A stretch of 8,779 bases of DNA from CAZOEL01 sp964578835 (GTDB lineage: Bacteria > Desulfobacterota > Syntrophobacteria > Syntrophobacterales > Syntrophobacteraceae), in contig CAZOEL010000139.1 of assembly GCA_964578835.1 (NCBI GenBank), positions 1 through 8,779 of the forward strand. Reading direction: 5' to 3'. Position numbers and translations under genes: made by a program. Within the stretch, counting starts at the first letter, position 1; each line of letters starts with the position of its first letter. A model generated the notes under the pieces. That model was not told the origin of the DNA. It worked only from the letters and a program-made list of their open reading frames with translations, and did not search any database. Positions 6,449-8,779 of this stretch are shown here, in pieces.

Positions 6449-8011
6449 ATGATGCGAAGCAAATGGATGCATGTGGGAGCAATCCTTGCAATGAACGCCC
6501 GCAATTATCCCGATAAGCTGGGATGGCAGGATAAGGACAAGGGTTACGACTTCCGCTATTGGAATGAAAGGTCCTGCCGGTTCGCGAATGGCTTGAAGGA
6601 TCTGGGCATAGGTTATAAAGACGCCTTCGCCGTTCTCTCGCACAATCGTGGGGAATGGATGGACATTTACGCCGGCTGCGCCAAGGGAGGTCAGGTGGTT
6701 GTGCCGGTCTTGTTCCGCCTGGCCGGGCCCGAGATCGAATATGTCGTCAATCATTCGGAATGCAAGGCGATGATTGTCGAGTCTTCCTTTATTGCGCTGA
6801 TAGACAGCATTAAGGATAGGCTTTGCGCTACCACCTATATTTATCTGGGAGATGGTCCCACGCCGGAAGGCTACATTGGCTATGAGGAGCTTCTGATGAA
6901 GTCTTCGCCGCTGGAGCCCTGTCAGGCGGTGAACGGCGACGATGTCTGGAACATCATGTACACGTCGGGAACCACCGGAAGGCCCAAAGGCGTCGTCAGG
7001 ACTCATGAGAGCCATATCGCTCACTACCTTCTCAGCAATATCAACATGGGCGTGAGGCCTACGGACAAGGCGATGCTCGTCATGCCCATGTGCCATGTGA
7101 ATTCCATCCAGTATTCTTTTCCCTACACTCTGATGAGCGCTCCCGTTTTCATCTATAACAACGCAAGCTTCGACCCTGAGGATCTGCTCGCGTGCATCGA
7201 TAAGTATGGGGTTACCTTCACTTCACTCGTACCCACCCATTATCGGATGATCCTGGACTTGCCGGGTAAAGTCAAGTCGAGCGCGGATGTTTCCTCCATC
7301 CGGCAGTTGCTGATCTCCTCCGCTCCGGCCAGTAAGGAGCTTAAGCTCGAGATTATGGACTACTTCAAGAACGCCGCGCTCTGGGAAGCTTACGGAAGTA
7401 CGGAAGGTGGGCTGGCGACGCTCCTCAGGCCGGAAGATCAATTCAAGAAGCTTGGCTCCATCGGAAGAGAAATCTTCGGGACGGATCGCATCAGGCTTCT
7501 GGATGAAAACAGAAAGGAAGTTCCCGACGGGCAGGTGGGAGAATTGTTCTATCGGGCGCCTTGTGTGTTCAAAGAATATTTCAAGGATTCCGAGAAGACG
7601 AAGGAAGCCTTTGAAGGGGAGTGGTTCTCAGCAGGGGATATGGCGATTCGAGACCAAGACGGCTATTATGTCCTGGTGGATCGGAAGGCCAATATGATTA
7701 TTACGGGAGGCGAGAATGTCTACCCTTCAGAAGTGGAGAGTGTTCTTCGCTCCTGCGATCTGGTCAAGGATGTCGCCGTGATCGGAGTTCCCGATAAAAA
7801 ATGGGGAGAAGCGATCAAGGCCGTAGTAGTCCTTAAAGAAGGATGCCGGGCGGATTCATCCTCTGAAGGGCAAATCATCGACTTCACCCGTGGAAAGATT
7901 GCCGGCTACAAACGTCCCAAAAGCGTCGCTTTCATAAAAGATGCCGAAATGCCCAGAACGGCCACGGGCAAGACCCTCCACAGAGTGCTCAAGAGGCATT
8001 ACAGTGAGTGA
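6449..8011 (+). CDS. AMP-forming acyl-CoA ligase (ANL superfamily)
   Basis: A 520-residue class I adenylate-forming enzyme that activates a carboxylic acid with ATP to an acyl-adenylate and then to the CoA thioester. Motifs in order: the phosphate-binding YTSGTTGRPKG (171-181), MPMCHVNS (212-219, the A4 region), YGSTEG (315-320), GEWFSAGDMA with Asp397, LVDRKANMIITGGENVYP with Arg412 (hinge region), GYKRPK (486-491), and PRTATGK with the catalytic Lys508. All expected active-site residues are present and the length is typical, so it should be functional. The N-terminal layout resembles fatty-acid, crotonobetaine/carnitine or aryl-CoA ligases, and the substrate cannot be fixed. Tandem ATGs at 6449 and 6452 follow AGAGG (6434-6438), so the start may be either. 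It is 105 nt after the dehydrogenase gene and likely in the same operon; the gap (6344-6448) has an eight-T run but no clear stem. Confidence 0.94.
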   Translation: MMRSKWMHVGAILAMNARNYPDKLGWQDKDKGYDFRYWNERSCRFANGLKDLGIGYKDAFAVLSHNRGEWMDIYAGCAKGGQVVVPVLFRLAGPEIEYVVNHSECKAMIVESSFIALIDSIKDRLCATTYIYLGDGPTPEGYIGYEELLMKSSPLEPCQAVNGDDVWNIMYTSGTTGRPKGVVRTHESHIAHYLLSNINMGVRPTDKAMLVMPMCHVNSIQYSFPYTLMSAPVFIYNNASFDPEDLLACIDKYGVTFTSLVPTHYRMILDLPGKVKSSADVSSIRQLLISSAPASKELKLEIMDYFKNAALWEAYGSTEGGLATLLRPEDQFKKLGSIGREIFGTDRIRLLDENRKEVPDGQVGELFYRAPCVFKEYFKDSEKTKEAFEGEWFSAGDMAIRDQDGYYVLVDRKANMIITGGENVYPSEVESVLRSCDLVKDVAVIGVPDKKWGEAIKAVVVLKEGCRADSSSEGQIIDFTRGKIAGYKRPKSVAFIKDAEMPRTATGKTLHRVLKRHYSE

Positions 8012-8017
8012 TCAGTA

Positions 8018-8167
8018 ATATTTTTGTTACCGCGCATAAGGGTTAGGATGAGACATTCCCCCCGTTCGCCCTGAGCTTGTCGAAGGGCGAACAAGCTCGT
8101 TTATGCCCTTCGACAAGCTCAGGGCGGACGGAACAACCCAAACCCTATGCGCGCCCACATATTTTTG
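8018..8167. mobile_element. MITE-like nested palindrome with 9-bp flanking direct repeat
   Basis: Perfect direct repeats ATATTTTTG at 8018-8026 and 8159-8167 flank a 132-bp body (8027-8158) that folds on itself at two levels. Outer arms CGCGCATAAGGGTT (8031-8044) and AACCCTATGCGCG (8141-8153) pair with a one-base bulge. Inner arms of 27 bp (8062-8088 and 8105-8131) pair with a single T/C difference, forming a G-T wobble in RNA, and leave a 16-nt loop. There is no coding capacity. The shape is that of a miniature inverted-repeat element with a target duplication, moved by a transposase encoded elsewhere. The inner core, containing CCCTGAGCTTGTCGAAGGG, matches a palindrome that I recall as widespread in bacterial genomes. 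Because it follows the ligase stop by only a few bases and is followed by two T-runs (8162-8166 and 8171-8175), it may also end the operon transcript. Confidence 0.65.
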
Positions 8168-8257
8168 CCTTTTTGATGATTCGCTTCATGAAAGTCTTCA
8201 ATACTTGGGACGCAGGTGGTATTGTTGCCATGTGAGAAATTCGGGAAAGCAGAACGG

Positions 8258-8500
8258 GCGCATTGGCTGAAAGGGAGTAAAAGGAACGCTGTGAAGCCCC
8301 GAAGGGGCGCAATACCATAATAGCCCAGGGCAACGCCCTGGGACCCGGAGCACACCAGAAAAATGGAAGCCCTGAAGGGGCGTAATATCCAGAAAGTGGT
8401 TATCCCGCCCTTTCAGGACTTTTATTGAGGGGGCGTTGTCCCATACCCAGGGCGATGCCCTGGGCTATGATGTTGCGCCCCTTCGGGGCTGACGCATTAC
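8258..8500 (+). repeat. Composite palindromic repeat, copy B
   Basis: Same order of elements as copy A at 138-382. It has the left boundary GCGCATTGGCTGAAA, a GCCCC/GGGGC hairpin with GAA loop (8296-8308), CCCAGGGC/GCCCTGGG with AAC loop (8324-8342), a middle AGCCCTGAAGGGGCG (8368-8382) and its decayed inverse (8406-8420). A damaged extra hairpin follows (about 8429-8442). The right end has CCCAGGGC/GCCCTGGG with GAT loop (8446-8464), GCCCCTTCGGGGC (8477-8489) and CGCATTA. The left thirds of A and B are very close; the middle has drifted. Short minus-strand open frames here only translate the palindromes. An eight-T run (8504-8511) lies just outside. Confidence 0.82.
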
Positions 8501-8733
8501 CACTTTTTTTTCGATGACTTGCCCCTTTCTGCAAATGCGCGCAAGCAGAACCCGGGGAGCGAGATTTTTCCGAAGCGCCCAGCTGAGTACTTAAGACCTT
8601 CATTAGGCCTGCTTTTATGGAAAGAAGAAAGAGGGCGGGCGCGTAATGGCGGTCAGGGGCGCCAGGTTTCAGCGCTTAAGATAATCTTTTGATAATCCTG
8701 CGAATACGACGACCATCGACTAAGGGAACGAAC
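8501..8733. other. Intergenic leader region before the last gene
   Basis: No gene is seen in this stretch. It contains the T-run at 8504-8511 and a GC-rich block (8633-8665). Near the next gene, GATAATC occurs twice, 11 bp apart (8680-8686 and 8691-8697). GATAAT at 8691-8696 could be a -10 element, but its best -35 (TTTCAG at 8667-8672, 18-bp spacing) is poor. Confidence 0.4.
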
Positions 8734-8779
8734 ATGCACAAATTGCTTTCGGAACAGCGCGGCAAGAAGATGCTCCTTC
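8734..8779 (+). CDS. Start of a gene cut by the window edge; N-terminus like IorA
   Basis: An ATG at 8734 preceded by AAGGGA (8722-8727, 6 nt spacing) opens a frame that stays open to the right edge: MHKLLSEQRGKKMLL. The pattern of a short basic start followed by a G-x-K-x-LLL stretch recalls the N-termini of indolepyruvate:ferredoxin oxidoreductase alpha subunits, which continue into a GNEAIARGA-like motif. Those enzymes make aryl-acetyl-CoA from aromatic keto acids in anaerobes and often sit near AMP-forming CoA ligases. The identity is a guess from 15 residues; the existence of the gene is more secure. Over 700 bp and two repeats separate it from the ligase, so it is a separate transcription unit. 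Confidence 0.5.
   Translation, partial: MHKLLSEQRGKKMLL

Noticed and set aside
6041..7096. A 351-codon open frame on the minus strand
   Set aside because: It runs antisense across the end of the dehydrogenase gene, the gap and a third of the ligase gene, both of which have full family motifs. Its translation shows no recognisable domain.

Overview
ORGANISM AND SETTING. The window is moderately GC-rich and reads as a chromosomal segment of a free-living, motile, probably anaerobic bacterium. A member of the Desulfobacterota (the former Deltaproteobacteria, Syntrophobacter-like) is my best guess. It rests on the mix of a chemoreceptor paired with CheD, an IclR-controlled acyl-CoA ligase locus, and long composite palindromic repeats in the intergenic DNA. 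This is inference from gene style; no taxonomic marker gene is present.

LAYOUT. Bases 1-422 hold a possible gene tail and a ~245-bp composite palindromic repeat (copy A, 138-382) that ends about 40 bp before a small universal-stress-family gene (423-857, +). A hairpin-rich gap separates that gene from a convergent minus-strand pair: a large membrane chemoreceptor (1873-4011) followed by cheD (1054-1761). A 526-bp divergent intergenic region (4012-4537) separates the receptor from a plus-strand run: an IclR-family regulator (4538-5317), a ketopantoate-reductase-fold dehydrogenase (5405-6343) and an AMP-forming acyl-CoA ligase (6449-8011). Just after the ligase lies a nested palindrome flanked by a 9-bp direct repeat, which looks like a small non-autonomous mobile element (8018-8167). 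Then comes a second copy of the composite repeat (copy B, 8258-8500) in the same orientation. The first 15 codons of a new gene run off the right edge (8734-8779). Its N-terminus resembles indolepyruvate:ferredoxin oxidoreductase alpha subunits, but that is tentative.

HOW THE GENES MAY WORK TOGETHER. The receptor and CheD form a sensing/adaptation pair. The receptor has glutamate/glutamine sites fitting the methylation consensus, one of them a Glu-Gln pair that fits CheD deamidase preference. It also has a Gly-rich tail ending in a CheR/CheB-type pentapeptide. No cheA, cheW or cheY is in view. The IclR, dehydrogenase and ligase genes look like a small regulon for uptake or catabolism of an unidentified carboxylic acid. 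The ligase would make an acyl-CoA, the dehydrogenase would interconvert a keto and a hydroxy acid, and the regulator probably responds to the acid. A vanillate-, phenylacetate- or carnitine-like substrate cannot be told apart from sequence alone.

MOST INTERESTING POINTS. (1) The MITE-like nested palindrome with a perfect 9-bp putative target duplication. (2) Two same-orientation copies of a composite repeat bracketing the whole gene set, with hairpins kept intact by paired base changes. (3) A receptor with a one-heptad deletion on each helix relative to E. coli Tsr, an EF-hand-like loop and a terminal pentapeptide. (4) Two 11-bp direct repeats exactly 21 bp apart around a TATAAT box in front of the IclR gene. 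I saw no convincing new defence or biosynthetic system.
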